64,000 bases of DNA from positions 1 through 64,000 of the forward strand of contig DATJBS010000011.1 of the NCBI GenBank assembly GCA_035515235.1, written 5' to 3'. This DNA is from JAMLHH01 sp035515235 (GTDB taxonomy: Bacteria > Bacteroidota > Bacteroidia > Chitinophagales > JADIYW01). Under the pieces are notes generated by a model. The model did not search any database and was not told the origin of the DNA. It saw only the letters and a program-made list of their open reading frames with translations. The position numbers were made by a program, and so were the translations under genes. Below are positions 8,635 to 18,202 of this stretch, piece by piece (position 1 is the first letter of the stretch; every line of letters begins with the position of its first letter).

Positions 8635-10641
8635 CTACAATATTAAACTCTTGGCTTTTTTGACTACGTTCTCGACTGTAAATCCATATTCAGCCATGAC
8701 CTCTTCGCCCGGTGCAGATTCTCCGAATGTCGTTATGCCAATAATGCAACTTTCATCTGTAGCATATTTCTGCCAGCCTAATGGTGATCCTGCTTCTACA
8801 GTTACTCTTTTACGGGTGGAGCTAGGTAGAACTTCTTCTTTGTAAGCTGTATTTTGTTTTTCAAATAATTCCCAAGAAGGCATACTGACTACACGTGCGG
8901 CAATGTTTTGCTCTTTTAATTTTTGTTGTGCTGCTAACACTAATTGTACTTCCGAACCGGTGGCAATTAAGATAATTTCTGCTGGTGTATCAGAATCAGA
9001 AAGGATATAAGCCCCTTTTTCTAATGAATCCGCTTTGGTATATTTCTCTTGATCAATTACTGGAACTTTCTGACGCGTTAAAATTATTGCAACAGGTCCT
9101 CCAGAATGTTTCATGGCCACTCGCCAAGCCTGAACGGTTTCATTAGCATCTGCAGGACGAATGACTAAAATATTGGGTACAGATCTCAAACCGAGGAGTT
9201 GTTCTACAGGTTGATGAGTAGTTCCATCTTCTCCTAATGCTATACTGTCATGCGTGAAAACGTAAATAGCACGAATCTTCATGATGGCAGCGAGACGAAT
9301 AGGAGGACGCATATAATCTGAGAAAATTAGAAATGTTGCGCCGTACGGAATAAGATATTTGCTGAGCGCCATTCCATTCAAGATAGCACCCATGGCATGC
9401 TCTCTAATCCCAAAATGGAAATTTCGACCTTCATAATTTTCAGAAGAAAAGGATTTGTATTTATCGAGATTCGTATCGGTCGAAGGAGCAAGATCTGCTG
9501 AACCACCTATTAAATTTGGAAAATAATCTGCAATTGCATTCAGCATTTTACCAGAAGCTTTTCTAGTTTCTACTTTGTCTCCAGCTTTGAAAGTAGGTAA
9601 ATTGTTCTCCCAATCTCTAGGCAATTTCCCATTGGACAATAGCTCATATTCTTCTGCTAAATCTTTGTATTTGTTTTTGTAAGCTGCAAAAAGTTGAATC
9701 CAATGTTGCTCTTTTTCGATTCCCTTTTTACCTGCTTCTCTATAAAAATTCAATACATCTTCTGGAATATTAAAACTTTTATTTGGGTCAAAGCCAAAAT
9801 TCTCTTTCACCAGTTTTACTTCTGCTTCTCCCAAAGGAGAGCCATGTGCTGCAGCAGTACCCATTTTATTAGGACTGCCATAACCGATTTGCGTTCTTAC
9901 TTTGATGAGTGAAGGTCGATGAGTTTCTTTTTGTGCATTTTTTATGGCAACTGAAATAGCTTCTATATCATTACCATCAGCAATATCTTGAACGTGCCAA
10001 CCATAAGCCTCAAATCTTCTCGCTACATCTTCATCAAATGCGAGATTGGTATCTCCTTCAATGCTAATATGATTATCGTCATATAGATAAATCATATTGC
10101 CTAATTTGAGATGTCCTGCCATAGAAGCGGCTTCGGAGGTGATGCCTTCCATCATATCTCCGTCGCTACAAATCGCATAAATTTTATAATCAAACAAATC
10201 AAAACCCGGTCTATGATAACGTTCTGACATGTATTTTTGAGCAATTGCAAAACCTACTCCATTCGCAAAACCTTGACCTAATGGGCCTGTGGTGACTTCA
10301 ATTCCTTCTAGCAATCCATATTCAGGATGACCGGCCGTTTTACTGTGTAATTGCCTAAAATTTTTAATATCGTCTAAAGTGATAGGATATCCGGTCAAGT
10401 ATAAAAAACTATATTGCAACATACAGGCGTGACCACAAGACAAAATAAATCGATCTCTATTCGCCCACTCAGGATTTTCAGGATTATAATTCATGCTTTC
10501 CGACCATAAGACATGCCCGATAGGAGCGAGTCCCATAGGGGTGCCGGGATGGCCAGAGTTGGCTTTTTGAACTGCATCCGCTGAAAGAATTCGAACGGTA
10601 TTGATTCCTTTTTGTTCTAGAGTATCTGTATTTGAATTCAT
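8635..10641 (-). CDS. tkt: Transketolase
   Basis: Thiamine-diphosphate enzyme that moves two-carbon units between pentose phosphates and other sugar phosphates. Visible motifs: SGHPGTPMGLAPIGHVLW near residue 30, TGPLGQGFANGVG, the ThDP/Mg motif CSDGDMMEGI, and HDSIALGEDGTTHQPVEQ in the pyrimidine domain. At 668 residues it is full length. About 100 bp separates it from the Tal-Pgi fusion, enough for an internal promoter, though none is obvious. Confidence 0.95.
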   Translation of the reverse strand: MNSNTDTLEQKGINTVRILSADAVQKANSGHPGTPMGLAPIGHVLWSESMNYNPENPEWANRDRFILSCGHACMLQYSFLYLTGYPITLDDIKNFRQLHSKTAGHPEYGLLEGIEVTTGPLGQGFANGVGFAIAQKYMSERYHRPGFDLFDYKIYAICSDGDMMEGITSEAASMAGHLKLGNMIYLYDDNHISIEGDTNLAFDEDVARRFEAYGWHVQDIADGNDIEAISVAIKNAQKETHRPSLIKVRTQIGYGSPNKMGTAAAHGSPLGEAEVKLVKENFGFDPNKSFNIPEDVLNFYREAGKKGIEKEQHWIQLFAAYKNKYKDLAEEYELLSNGKLPRDWENNLPTFKAGDKVETRKASGKMLNAIADYFPNLIGGSADLAPSTDTNLDKYKSFSSENYEGRNFHFGIREHAMGAILNGMALSKYLIPYGATFLIFSDYMRPPIRLAAIMKIRAIYVFTHDSIALGEDGTTHQPVEQLLGLRSVPNILVIRPADANETVQAWRVAMKHSGGPVAIILTRQKVPVIDQEKYTKADSLEKGAYILSDSDTPAEIILIATGSEVQLVLAAQQKLKEQNIAARVVSMPSWELFEKQNTAYKEEVLPSSTRKRVTVEAGSPLGWQKYATDESCIIGITTFGESAPGEEVMAEYGFTVENVVKKAKSLIL

Positions 10642-10689
10642 GTCAATATATTTTATAAATTTTCAATCATTTCTGGTTTTATAAGTACT

Positions 10690-11706
10690 TCATTCCATCG
10701 CTTTATGATATACGCCACGTCTTGCTGCAGCAGAATCTTTTGCTCGTTGAAATAACATTTCTTGTGCTTTTTCAACATTTTTCTCTTCACCTTTCCAGAT
10801 ATCTAAAGCAGGTTGTTGAATGGCTCTTGCAAATGAAAAGCTCACAATCCAAGGTAATTGGTCTTTAAAATTTTGATGGATAGCGTTTAAATGAGCATCG
10901 GCTTCTTCTGGGGATTGACCGCCGGATAAAAATGCAATGACAGGAACTGCAGCCGGAACTGAGGCAAGAAAACAATTTACAGTAGCTTCTGCCACTTCGT
11001 CGATACTATTTTGTGTAGGACAATCTTTGCCTGCAATGACCATATTGGGTTTGAGAATCATTCCTTCCAAATCCACTCTAAATTCATACAATTGCTCAAA
11101 AAGAATTTTCAATACATGCTCTGTGACTTCATAACATTTTTGTATCGTATGATTTCCGTCCATCAATACTTCCGGCTCCACTATTGGGACAATATATGCT
11201 TCTTGGCAAAGTGCGGCATATCGTGATAAATCTTGCATATTGGCTTTAATACATGTAGAAGTTGGAATCTTTTCATCAATCGCAATCACTGCCCGCCATT
11301 TTGCAAAACGAGCACCCATTTGTTTATATTCTACTAATCGTTCTCGTAATCCATCTAAACCTTCAGTTACTTTTTCATTCGGGAAAGCTGCCATTAGTCT
11401 TGTACTCTTATCGACTTTGATTCCAGGAATAATTCCAGCATTTTTCAAAATATCAATAAAAGGAATTCCATCTTTAGTTTTTTGTCGAATCGTTTCATCG
11501 AATAAAATAGCACCACCAATACTCTGATTCAAATTTGGAGTAGTCACCAACAGTTCACGATATTGACGTCTCATTTCTACCGTTTGTGGTATTCCTGCTG
11601 CAGCAAAACGTTTATTACAAGTGCCTGTGCTTTCGTCCATTGCAAGCAACCCTTTACCATCGGTAAATAATTGTTGAATCGTATCTTTTAAAATTTGTTG
11701 GTTCAT
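10690..11706 (-). CDS. Class I fructose-bisphosphate aldolase
   Basis: Schiff-base aldolase of the type best known in animals. It contains GKGLLAMDESTGTCNKRF, FAKWRAVIAI, IVPIVEPEVLMDG and EGMILKPNMVIAG, the last holding the Schiff-base lysine, and FLSGGQSPEEA near the C-terminus. It cleaves fructose 1,6-bisphosphate or condenses triose phosphates; in this pathway it may also handle sedoheptulose bisphosphate. The gene starts three bases after the rpiB stop. Confidence 0.93.
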   Translation of the reverse strand: MNQQILKDTIQQLFTDGKGLLAMDESTGTCNKRFAAAGIPQTVEMRRQYRELLVTTPNLNQSIGGAILFDETIRQKTKDGIPFIDILKNAGIIPGIKVDKSTRLMAAFPNEKVTEGLDGLRERLVEYKQMGARFAKWRAVIAIDEKIPTSTCIKANMQDLSRYAALCQEAYIVPIVEPEVLMDGNHTIQKCYEVTEHVLKILFEQLYEFRVDLEGMILKPNMVIAGKDCPTQNSIDEVAEATVNCFLASVPAAVPVIAFLSGGQSPEEADAHLNAIHQNFKDQLPWIVSFSFARAIQQPALDIWKGEEKNVEKAQEMLFQRAKDSAAARRGVYHKAME

Positions 11707-11709
11707 CTT

Positions 11710-12162
11710 CTATCTTTTTCCTTCTAAAACTGCTACTTTTTTAAGTCGTCTTATAAATCGTTCCTCATTTTTAAATTCTGCTTGGAGAAATATTTGTACT
11801 AATTCCCATGCTAAAGCTTTCCCTGTAATATTTCCACCCAAACACATGATATTCATATTGTCATCTTCTACACCTTGATGGGCAGAAAACGAATCTGTAA
11901 TCAATGCTGCACGAGCACGTTTCACTTTATTGGCTACAATACTAGCTCCCACGCCACTTCCACAGATTGCGATACCTTTGGTGATCTCTCTATTAGAGAC
12001 TGCGAGTGCCATAGGGGTTACAAAATCAGGATAATCATCTCCAACATTGAGTTCAAATGCGCCAAAATCTTTGATTTCATAATCAGCAGATTGAAGCAAA
12101 TGAATCAGTTCTTTTTTTAATTCAAATCCACCATGATCAGCCGCAATGCCGATTAGATTCAT
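11710..12162 (-). CDS. rpiB: Ribose-5-phosphate isomerase B
   Basis: Interconverts ribulose 5-phosphate and ribose 5-phosphate. The RpiB/LacAB motifs GIAADHGGFELK at the N-terminus and AICGSGVGASIVANK mid-protein (catalytic cysteine) are present. The start is set at the ATG at 12160-12162, giving 150 residues and an ATGA overlap with the phosphoketolase stop; the ATG at 12192 would add ten residues unlike the family. Translational coupling to phosphoketolase is inferred. Confidence 0.93.
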   Translation of the reverse strand: MNLIGIAADHGGFELKKELIHLLQSADYEIKDFGAFELNVGDDYPDFVTPMALAVSNREITKGIAICGSGVGASIVANKVKRARAALITDSFSAHQGVEDDNMNIMCLGGNITGKALAWELVQIFLQAEFKNEERFIRRLKKVAVLEGKR

Positions 12163-14552
12163 TTTTCTATTTTGCTGTGATTCCATTTCCAATTTCTTAT
12201 TTCAGGTAAATCGATTCCATTTTCTTTGATATATATACGGTGTTCGATCAATTTATTTTTCATTTCTTCTTTTAGATAAGCTCCTTTGTCATTTAATTGT
12301 GGCAATCTGTCAATCACATCTTGCACTAAATTCCATCTATCTATTTGGTTCATCACGGTCATATCAAAAGGAGTGGTAATTGTTCCTTCTTCTTTATAAC
12401 CCCGCACATGAATATTTTTATGATTGTGTCGACGATAGGTCAGTCTATGAATCAGCCACGGATAGGCATGAAATGCAAATATGACTGGTTTGTCTTTCGT
12501 GAACAATGCATCAAAATCATAATCGCTAAGTCCATGTGGATGCTCACTTTCATCTTGTAGTTTCATTAAATCGATCACATTCACCACACGAATTTTTAGA
12601 TCGGGTAATTTTTCTCTTAAAATAGAAACAGCAGCTAAAGTTTCTAGTGTTGGGACATCTCCGGCACATGCCATGACTACATCTGGTTTTTCTCCATCAT
12701 CATTGCTTGCCCATTTCCATATACCAATTCCTTTGGTGCAATGCACAATAGCTTCATCTATAGACAGCCATTGTGGAGCAGGATGTTTACCCGCAATAAT
12801 TACATTTACATAGTGTCTGCTGCGGAAACAATGATCCATCACCGATAAAAGACAATTCGCATCTGCAGGTAAATACACCCGAATGGTAGAAGCCTTTTTA
12901 TTCACTACAATGTCAATAAAACCTGGATCTTGGTGCGTAAAACCGTTATTATCTTGTCGCCAAACATGTGATGCCAATAGAATATTTAAAGAAGGTATTT
13001 TTTTTCGCCATTCAATTTCTGAAGTTACTTTTAACCATTTGGCATGTTGATTAAACATAGAATCGATGATATGGATAAATGCTTCGTAGCAATTAAAAAG
13101 CCCATGTCTTCCTGTCAAAATATATCCTTCCAACCAACCTTCACATTGATGCTCGCTCAACATTTCCATCACACGACCTTCTTTTTCTAGGAAGTTATCT
13201 GTATCTACTGTTTCAGCTTCCCATTGTCGATCGGTCACTTCAAAGACTGCTTGTAATTTGTTAGAGATGGTTTCATCAGGACCAAAAAGTCGAAAATTGT
13301 CCAGATTCATTTTTATAATATCTCTTACAAACTGCCCTAAAATTAAAGTGTCGCCAGGACCTGTTTGACTTCTTGATTTTAAATCAATTGCATAATTTCT
13401 AAAATCAGGCATGTGGAGGTCATTTGAAATTCGTCCTCCATTCGTTTCTGGATTTGCACCCATTCGACTTTCTCCTTTTGGCGCTAATGCTGCTAATTCT
13501 GGTAGAAGTTTTCCTTCTTCATCAAATAACTCTTCGGGATGATAGCTTTTTAACCAATATTCTAATTGTTTTAAATGTTCGGGATTTGTAACTGCATCTT
13601 TAATAGGAACTTGGTGAGATCGAAATGTACCTTCAATTTGGAGTCCATCTACCAACTTTGGTCCTGTCCAACCTTTTGGTGTTTTCAAAATAATCATTGG
13701 CCAAGATGGACGTTCCAAATCTTCATTTTCAATCGCATTCTTTTTTATAGTTTTGATTTCTTCAATGACTATATCCAATAGTTTAGCCATCTTTTCATGC
13801 ATCTGCATTGGATCATCGCCTTCTATCATATAAGGTTTCCAGCCATATCCTTTAAATAAATTGATCAATTCATGTTCAGGAATTCTTGCTAATAAAGCTG
13901 GATTGGCAATTTTGTAACCGTTGAGATGCAGAATTGGTAGGACTACACCATCTTTAATTGGATTCAAAAATTTATTGGAATGCCAAGAGGTCGCCAAAGG
14001 TCCGGTTTCAGCTTCTCCATCGCCGACTACACAACTCACAATTAAATCAGAATTGTCGAAAACAGCACCGAATGCATGACTAAGAGAATATCCTAATTCT
14101 CCACCTTCGTGCATAGATCCGGGACATTCTGGCGAAACATGACTTGGAATTCCTCCAGGAAATGAAAATTGAGTAAATAATTTCTTCAATCCTATTTCAT
14201 CTTGAGAAATGTCTGGATAAACTTCACTATAGGTTCCTTCTAAATATACATTTCCGACGATAGCGGGACCGCCATGCCCTGGTCCAGAAATGTAAATCAT
14301 GTCTAAATCATATTTTTTTATAATACGGTTGAGATGTACATAAATAAAGTTTTGTCCAGGAGTGGTGCCCCAATGACCGAGGAGCACTTTTTTAATATGT
14401 TCTACTTTTAAAGGCTCTTTCAACAGAGGATTATCCCTCAAATAGATTTGTCCTACGGATACATAATTGGCAGCTCGCCAATAAGCGTTGATCTTTTGCA
14501 ATAAAGAAGGAGATATATTATCATCTATTTGTTCGATAATTTCTGTTTCCAT
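12159..14552 (-). CDS. xfp: Xylulose-5-phosphate/fructose-6-phosphate phosphoketolase
   Basis: Thiamine-diphosphate enzyme that splits xylulose 5-phosphate (and often fructose 6-phosphate) with phosphate to acetyl phosphate plus glyceraldehyde 3-phosphate or erythrose 4-phosphate. Motifs: YISGPGHGGPAIVGNVYLEG, SPECPGSMHEGGELGYSLSH, and the ThDP motif VVGDGEAETGPLATSWH. At 797 residues it is full length. It is the first large gene of the pentose phosphate operon and gives the pathway a carbon outlet that bypasses lower glycolysis. Confidence 0.95.
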   Translation of the reverse strand: METEIIEQIDDNISPSLLQKINAYWRAANYVSVGQIYLRDNPLLKEPLKVEHIKKVLLGHWGTTPGQNFIYVHLNRIIKKYDLDMIYISGPGHGGPAIVGNVYLEGTYSEVYPDISQDEIGLKKLFTQFSFPGGIPSHVSPECPGSMHEGGELGYSLSHAFGAVFDNSDLIVSCVVGDGEAETGPLATSWHSNKFLNPIKDGVVLPILHLNGYKIANPALLARIPEHELINLFKGYGWKPYMIEGDDPMQMHEKMAKLLDIVIEEIKTIKKNAIENEDLERPSWPMIILKTPKGWTGPKLVDGLQIEGTFRSHQVPIKDAVTNPEHLKQLEYWLKSYHPEELFDEEGKLLPELAALAPKGESRMGANPETNGGRISNDLHMPDFRNYAIDLKSRSQTGPGDTLILGQFVRDIIKMNLDNFRLFGPDETISNKLQAVFEVTDRQWEAETVDTDNFLEKEGRVMEMLSEHQCEGWLEGYILTGRHGLFNCYEAFIHIIDSMFNQHAKWLKVTSEIEWRKKIPSLNILLASHVWRQDNNGFTHQDPGFIDIVVNKKASTIRVYLPADANCLLSVMDHCFRSRHYVNVIIAGKHPAPQWLSIDEAIVHCTKGIGIWKWASNDDGEKPDVVMACAGDVPTLETLAAVSILREKLPDLKIRVVNVIDLMKLQDESEHPHGLSDYDFDALFTKDKPVIFAFHAYPWLIHRLTYRRHNHKNIHVRGYKEEGTITTPFDMTVMNQIDRWNLVQDVIDRLPQLNDKGAYLKEEMKNKLIEHRIYIKENGIDLPEIRNWKWNHSKIEK

Positions 14553-14585
14553 AGTATTCTATTTGAAATAATTTAAATGAAAGAA

Positions 14586-15221
14586 CTATTGATTTCCGAT
14601 GATTTTTTGAGGAAGACTAAGCCCTAAATCTGCTAATGTTTTAACCGTGGACTCATAATCAGTATGACAAATACTATGGATGCCCATATCATTGGCGATG
14701 TCCACATACAGTTGAAGGTCATCTATGTAAATAATTTCGTCGATAGGAACTTGTGCGCCATCTACTGCGAGTTGAAAAATGGCACGATCGGGCTTCCTTA
14801 AATGCACATAACAGGAGGAAACAAAAAAGTCAAAGATTTCATTGAGTTTAAATTTCTTGATTCTATAATCATTGATTTCTCTGGCTTCATTACTGACTGC
14901 AATAACTTTTAATCCATATTGCAACTTGATTTTTTTTATAAAATCAATCATGTCCGAATGGGAGGTATTCAAATTATAAATAAAGTCTAAAAAATCGGTA
15001 GGCGTAAAGTCACGAGCATTATAAAAAACTACTCTGCCTAGATACTCTTCGAGCGAGATACTTCCTTGTTCATAAGGAATATACATGAGTTTGTGCCGAG
15101 CTTCTATCTCCTTATAATCCAAATGAAAATGCTCAGCAGCTAATTTTCTAAATTGGTGACTCCATCCGTTGGAAAGGAGTACGCCTCCAATATCTAAGAA
15201 TAAACAACTTATTTTTTTCAT
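14586..15221 (-). CDS. HAD-superfamily hydrolase (subfamily IA-like)
   Basis: The N-terminal motif I is LFLDIGGVLLSNGW, with the nucleophile aspartate but DxG in place of DxD, as in the epoxide-hydrolase-N-terminal/HAD-IA branch. VIAVSNEAREINDYR is motif II, KPDRAIFQLA supplies the motif III lysine and YIDDLQLYVDIA is motif IV. The start at 15221 (MKKISCLFLD) is preferred over an ATG 33 bp upstream. Likely a sugar-phosphate or metabolite phosphatase, given that it precedes xfp by 33 bp; the substrate is unknown. Confidence 0.82.
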   Translation of the reverse strand: MKKISCLFLDIGGVLLSNGWSHQFRKLAAEHFHLDYKEIEARHKLMYIPYEQGSISLEEYLGRVVFYNARDFTPTDFLDFIYNLNTSHSDMIDFIKKIKLQYGLKVIAVSNEAREINDYRIKKFKLNEIFDFFVSSCYVHLRKPDRAIFQLAVDGAQVPIDEIIYIDDLQLYVDIANDMGIHSICHTDYESTVKTLADLGLSLPQKIIGNQ

Positions 15222-15266
15222 TTCATTTATTTTAAGCACGTACAATACGTTCAATTACATAATCTT

Positions 15267-15797
15267 CTATTTCACTTTTTTTACTTTATACTTTGTAATT
15301 AAAGTCCCCTTTTCATTTACTTTTTCTACACTAATTAATTGTAAATCAATATCCAATTTTTCCTCGGCAACAAAATTTCCGCCTGTTCCAAATATCTTCG
15401 GTTCGAAAGTGAGCCACACTTCATCTATTAAATTCGCTTTCAAAAATGAAGTGGCAACATGAGCTCCACCTCCTACAAGCATTATATGGAGACCTTTCTT
15501 TTCATATTTTTCGACGATTTCAGCTGGAGATTGATCGGTGAATTCCAATTGCCCGGCAACTTCATGTTCTTTATATTTTGAAGGAGTTCTCGTCATCACC
15601 ACAATATAATGTTCGGGATTGGGCTTCATGGGAGCCACATTAAAAGTGCTACTACCTTCTACGATGATAGAGGCTTCGTTCCATGTTTTATGGAAATAAT
15701 CTTGATCTTCTCTTGAGGTCCATTTCTTTACGGGAGAATTTCCCCATTGAGTGATTTTACCATCCAAAGTGCTTACAAAAACAAGTATTTTTTTCAT
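15267..15797 (-). CDS. RibD C-terminal / dihydrofolate-reductase-like family protein
   Basis: The 176-residue protein begins MKKILVFVSTLDGKITQWG and carries SIIVEGSSTFNVAP and MLVGGGAHVATSFLKANLIDE, the nucleotide-binding pattern of the RibD-C/DHFR-like fold. These stand-alone members are poorly characterised reductases. Start chosen at 15797 because the family begins at this methionine; the ATG at 15821 would add eight atypical residues. It is upstream of the HAD gene by about 45 bp and may be the first gene of the operon. Confidence 0.8.
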   Translation of the reverse strand: MKKILVFVSTLDGKITQWGNSPVKKWTSREDQDYFHKTWNEASIIVEGSSTFNVAPMKPNPEHYIVVMTRTPSKYKEHEVAGQLEFTDQSPAEIVEKYEKKGLHIMLVGGGAHVATSFLKANLIDEVWLTFEPKIFGTGGNFVAEEKLDIDLQLISVEKVNEKGTLITKYKVKKVK

Positions 15798-16185
15798 TAT
15801 TGATAAAGGTTGGCTATACATTATAAAATAATAACAGCTGTATTAATTCCTTTATTAAAATATCATTCAGCTGCTTGTAGTTCAGATATATGCGTTGTTT
15901 TCCAATCTCTTATTTATACAATAAGCTATTGAATCCAACTAGCAAATTCAAAGTTATGTTTTAGTAATGTAGTTTTTATTTAGCAAAGCTGCTTTGAAAA
16001 TTTGTTGTAATTAATACAATTTCGTGGGAGGGTAGGGGATTTTAGGTAATAGATTTTGGTGTGTATTTATTGGAATAATGAGTGGGTTGGGAAGGTCTTA
16101 AAGATTAACTTCAATCGAAGAGGTAAGCTTGAACCTGTCGAAAGTTTCTTTCTAAGACGAAATGTAGACTATTGAAAATGTACTG
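15798..16185. other. Intergenic stretch without a gene
   Basis: No supported reading frame. It marks the switch from the metabolic operon to the accessory region. It should contain the operon promoter, but no clear TAnnTTTG box was found. A small perfect hairpin (TTGTA / TACAA) lies at 16005-16019. Confidence 0.5.
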
Positions 16186-16848
16186 TTAAATGCTGTATTT
16201 ATTCAATTCGTCTTCAATATCTTTCATTAAAAATATTAACTCTAAGAACATAATATGTTCATAGATATCAGTGCCATTTGATGAATAACCAAATTTAAGT
16301 CCTTTCCAAGTTATGTTATCAATGCTTTTATTGTTAATTGTCACTTTGAAATTGTGTGCTAAGGCATTACGTATAATCCATCCAAATTGAAATAAATCAT
16401 TCCACTTCGTTTGGTCTTTTCCAAACTGTTTGATAATTTTTTCTTTTATTTTTTCCCAAAATTGAATATATGTAGCTTGACCGAGCGATAAGAAAACTTT
16501 CACAAATCCATTTATTGACTCAATCATTTCTACTTGGTCATCAAATGATTTTTCCTTGTGATGGATTTTTATACTTTCAGGCCATTGATTTTAAATTAAG
16601 TACTTATATATGTCGATTGGGAAAAAGTAGTAAATCTTGTTTGTGGCTTTTTGTCGTCCTTCGAAAAATAAGTAATGTCCATCTTTGTAAGGAGTAGCTT
16701 GAGTCATATATGAGTCAATAAGGAAATTAGTTGAACAAAGACCTGCTAAGAATGAAACTGCACCGTCAAAAAAAATGTAAGATTTGTCAATTTGAGTAAA
16801 CTCAATTTTGTCTTCGGGATTTACATCGAATAATTCGTGAGTCGTCAT
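16186..16848 (-). pseudogene. HEPN-like protein interrupted by one in-frame stop
   Basis: Two frames that look like separate small genes (16591-16848 and 16186-16527) are in the same phase and joined by 21 protein-like codons (ending HHKEKSFDDQVE). A single TAA at 16591-16593 separates them. Read through, the product is about 220 residues. The C-terminal half has WIIRNALAHNF, an R-x4-H pattern typical of HEPN ribonuclease or HEPN-like domains. The N-terminal half is not recognised. The gene is either decayed, mis-sequenced at one base, or suppressed. It is the leftmost gene of the accessory block. The family assignment rests on this motif only. Confidence 0.6.
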
Positions 16849-17041
16849 TTTCTAGAATAAATTACATAGCAATTATAATATGATAAGATGATGATTTTTA
16901 AACATTTCCTGTCAGCAAAGAAAATGATATAAAATACAAAGCTTTATTTTAATCAAGTAGTCACTAATTTCATTTAGGTGCTGTTATACTTTCGTGCTTT
17001 CTGTCATGAATATGATTTGGTAAATCTATGCAATCATATTG

Positions 17042-18202
17042 TTAATCCCACTTATAATAAATACAGTCAAGTAAAGCAACTCTATAATTGTAAATTTTAA
17101 GTTCCGATTTTTGCATTGATTTATTTTGTTTACTCCAATCAGAATTAATGAATGGCTCAACAATTAAATCCCAATAAGTTTCATAGTTGACTTTACTTTT
17201 ATTGATTTGCAACTCTTTGCACATTGCATTTTGATTCTTTCCATTGAAGTTAATAAAATAATCCGGTCTCCACAAACAAAGCATTCTTGATGCACAAGCA
17301 AGTTCTTTTTGCGATGATACTTTTTGAAACTCTTTAATAAAATTTAGATAATCGGATTTAGTCACTTCACCTTTCTTTGGAATTTTACTTAGTGCGTTTG
17401 TAATTATTTCTGGCTTTTCAATCACTGAGTTTTTGAAATACCCTCTTGCATTAGTAGTTCCAAAGCAACCAATGTCAACACCATGTTCTTCCTTTTCACC
17501 ACTTCCAAAACCTGCAATTGATTTACGAGTTTGCAAATTTATTTTATGAAATTGTTCTTGCTTACTAAACTCATTCTTTACCCAATCTAAAAAACGAATT
17601 GATCCTTTATAATCTTCTTGCTTTAATTCGGTTAAATATTCTTTCCATGTTTTTTCATATACAGGTTGTCTAATTCCTTTTAAAGGAAGTTTAGGAACAT
17701 AAGTTTTTACTTTCTTTTTTCGCTTTGTGTATTCTTTGACATATTCTTTGGTCAAGATTTTTCCTTTACTCCATTGTTCGTCTATAAAGAGCACGATGCT
17801 TTTATAAAAATCACTTTCTGATTTGTCTGCCGAAGAAATTAAAACAGATGCCTCGGTATTATTTGTGAAAGCCGAAGAAGTATAATTTGCACTTCCAATT
17901 AATAACTCCCAATCAGTTGCACTATTGGTAAACAAATAAAGTTTAGGATGATAAGTTCCTTTTGTTTGGTCTATAAATCTAACTCCTTGATGATTGTAAA
18001 ACTTCTCAAGAAAACCTAGATGTGTTCCGAAAAATTGTAAGCCGACACATATCTTTATAATTTTAGCTTTCTTAATCACCAACAAATTACTCATCTCGAA
18101 ATTAAAGTCAGCCCAAGCAACTGTCCATAGGTATTGATCGTAGTTTAACATTAGTCGCTTAAATTCTTTTGTTAATTCAGTTGTCGTACCGATTAGTTTC
18201 AT
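17042..18202 (-). CDS. Phospholipase D-like nuclease-type protein
   Basis: 386 residues. The N-terminal half carries one PLD-like half motif: YHPKLYLF at residues 84-91 (His and Lys) and LLIGSANYTSSAF from about 100. The canonical aspartate after HxK is absent, as in restriction-type PLD nucleases. A lysine-rich linker (KRKKKVKTYVPK) leads to a C-terminal domain of about 200 residues (including LCLWRPDYFINFNGKNQNA) that I do not recognise. PLD nucleases of this build act as dimers on DNA in restriction and defence contexts. It lies among cassette-like genes; a defence role is inferred from that and not shown. Confidence 0.6.
   Translation of the reverse strand: MKLIGTTTELTKEFKRLMLNYDQYLWTVAWADFNFEMSNLLVIKKAKIIKICVGLQFFGTHLGFLEKFYNHQGVRFIDQTKGTYHPKLYLFTNSATDWELLIGSANYTSSAFTNNTEASVLISSADKSESDFYKSIVLFIDEQWSKGKILTKEYVKEYTKRKKKVKTYVPKLPLKGIRQPVYEKTWKEYLTELKQEDYKGSIRFLDWVKNEFSKQEQFHKINLQTRKSIAGFGSGEKEEHGVDIGCFGTTNARGYFKNSVIEKPEIITNALSKIPKKGEVTKSDYLNFIKEFQKVSSQKELACASRMLCLWRPDYFINFNGKNQNAMCKELQINKSKVNYETYWDLIVEPFINSDWSKQNKSMQKSELKIYNYRVALLDCIYYKWD

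Noticed and set aside
15798..16185. Possible tRNA or small RNA gene between the metabolic operon and the accessory block
   Set aside because: No cloverleaf, no conserved RNA motif, only a short AT hairpin.
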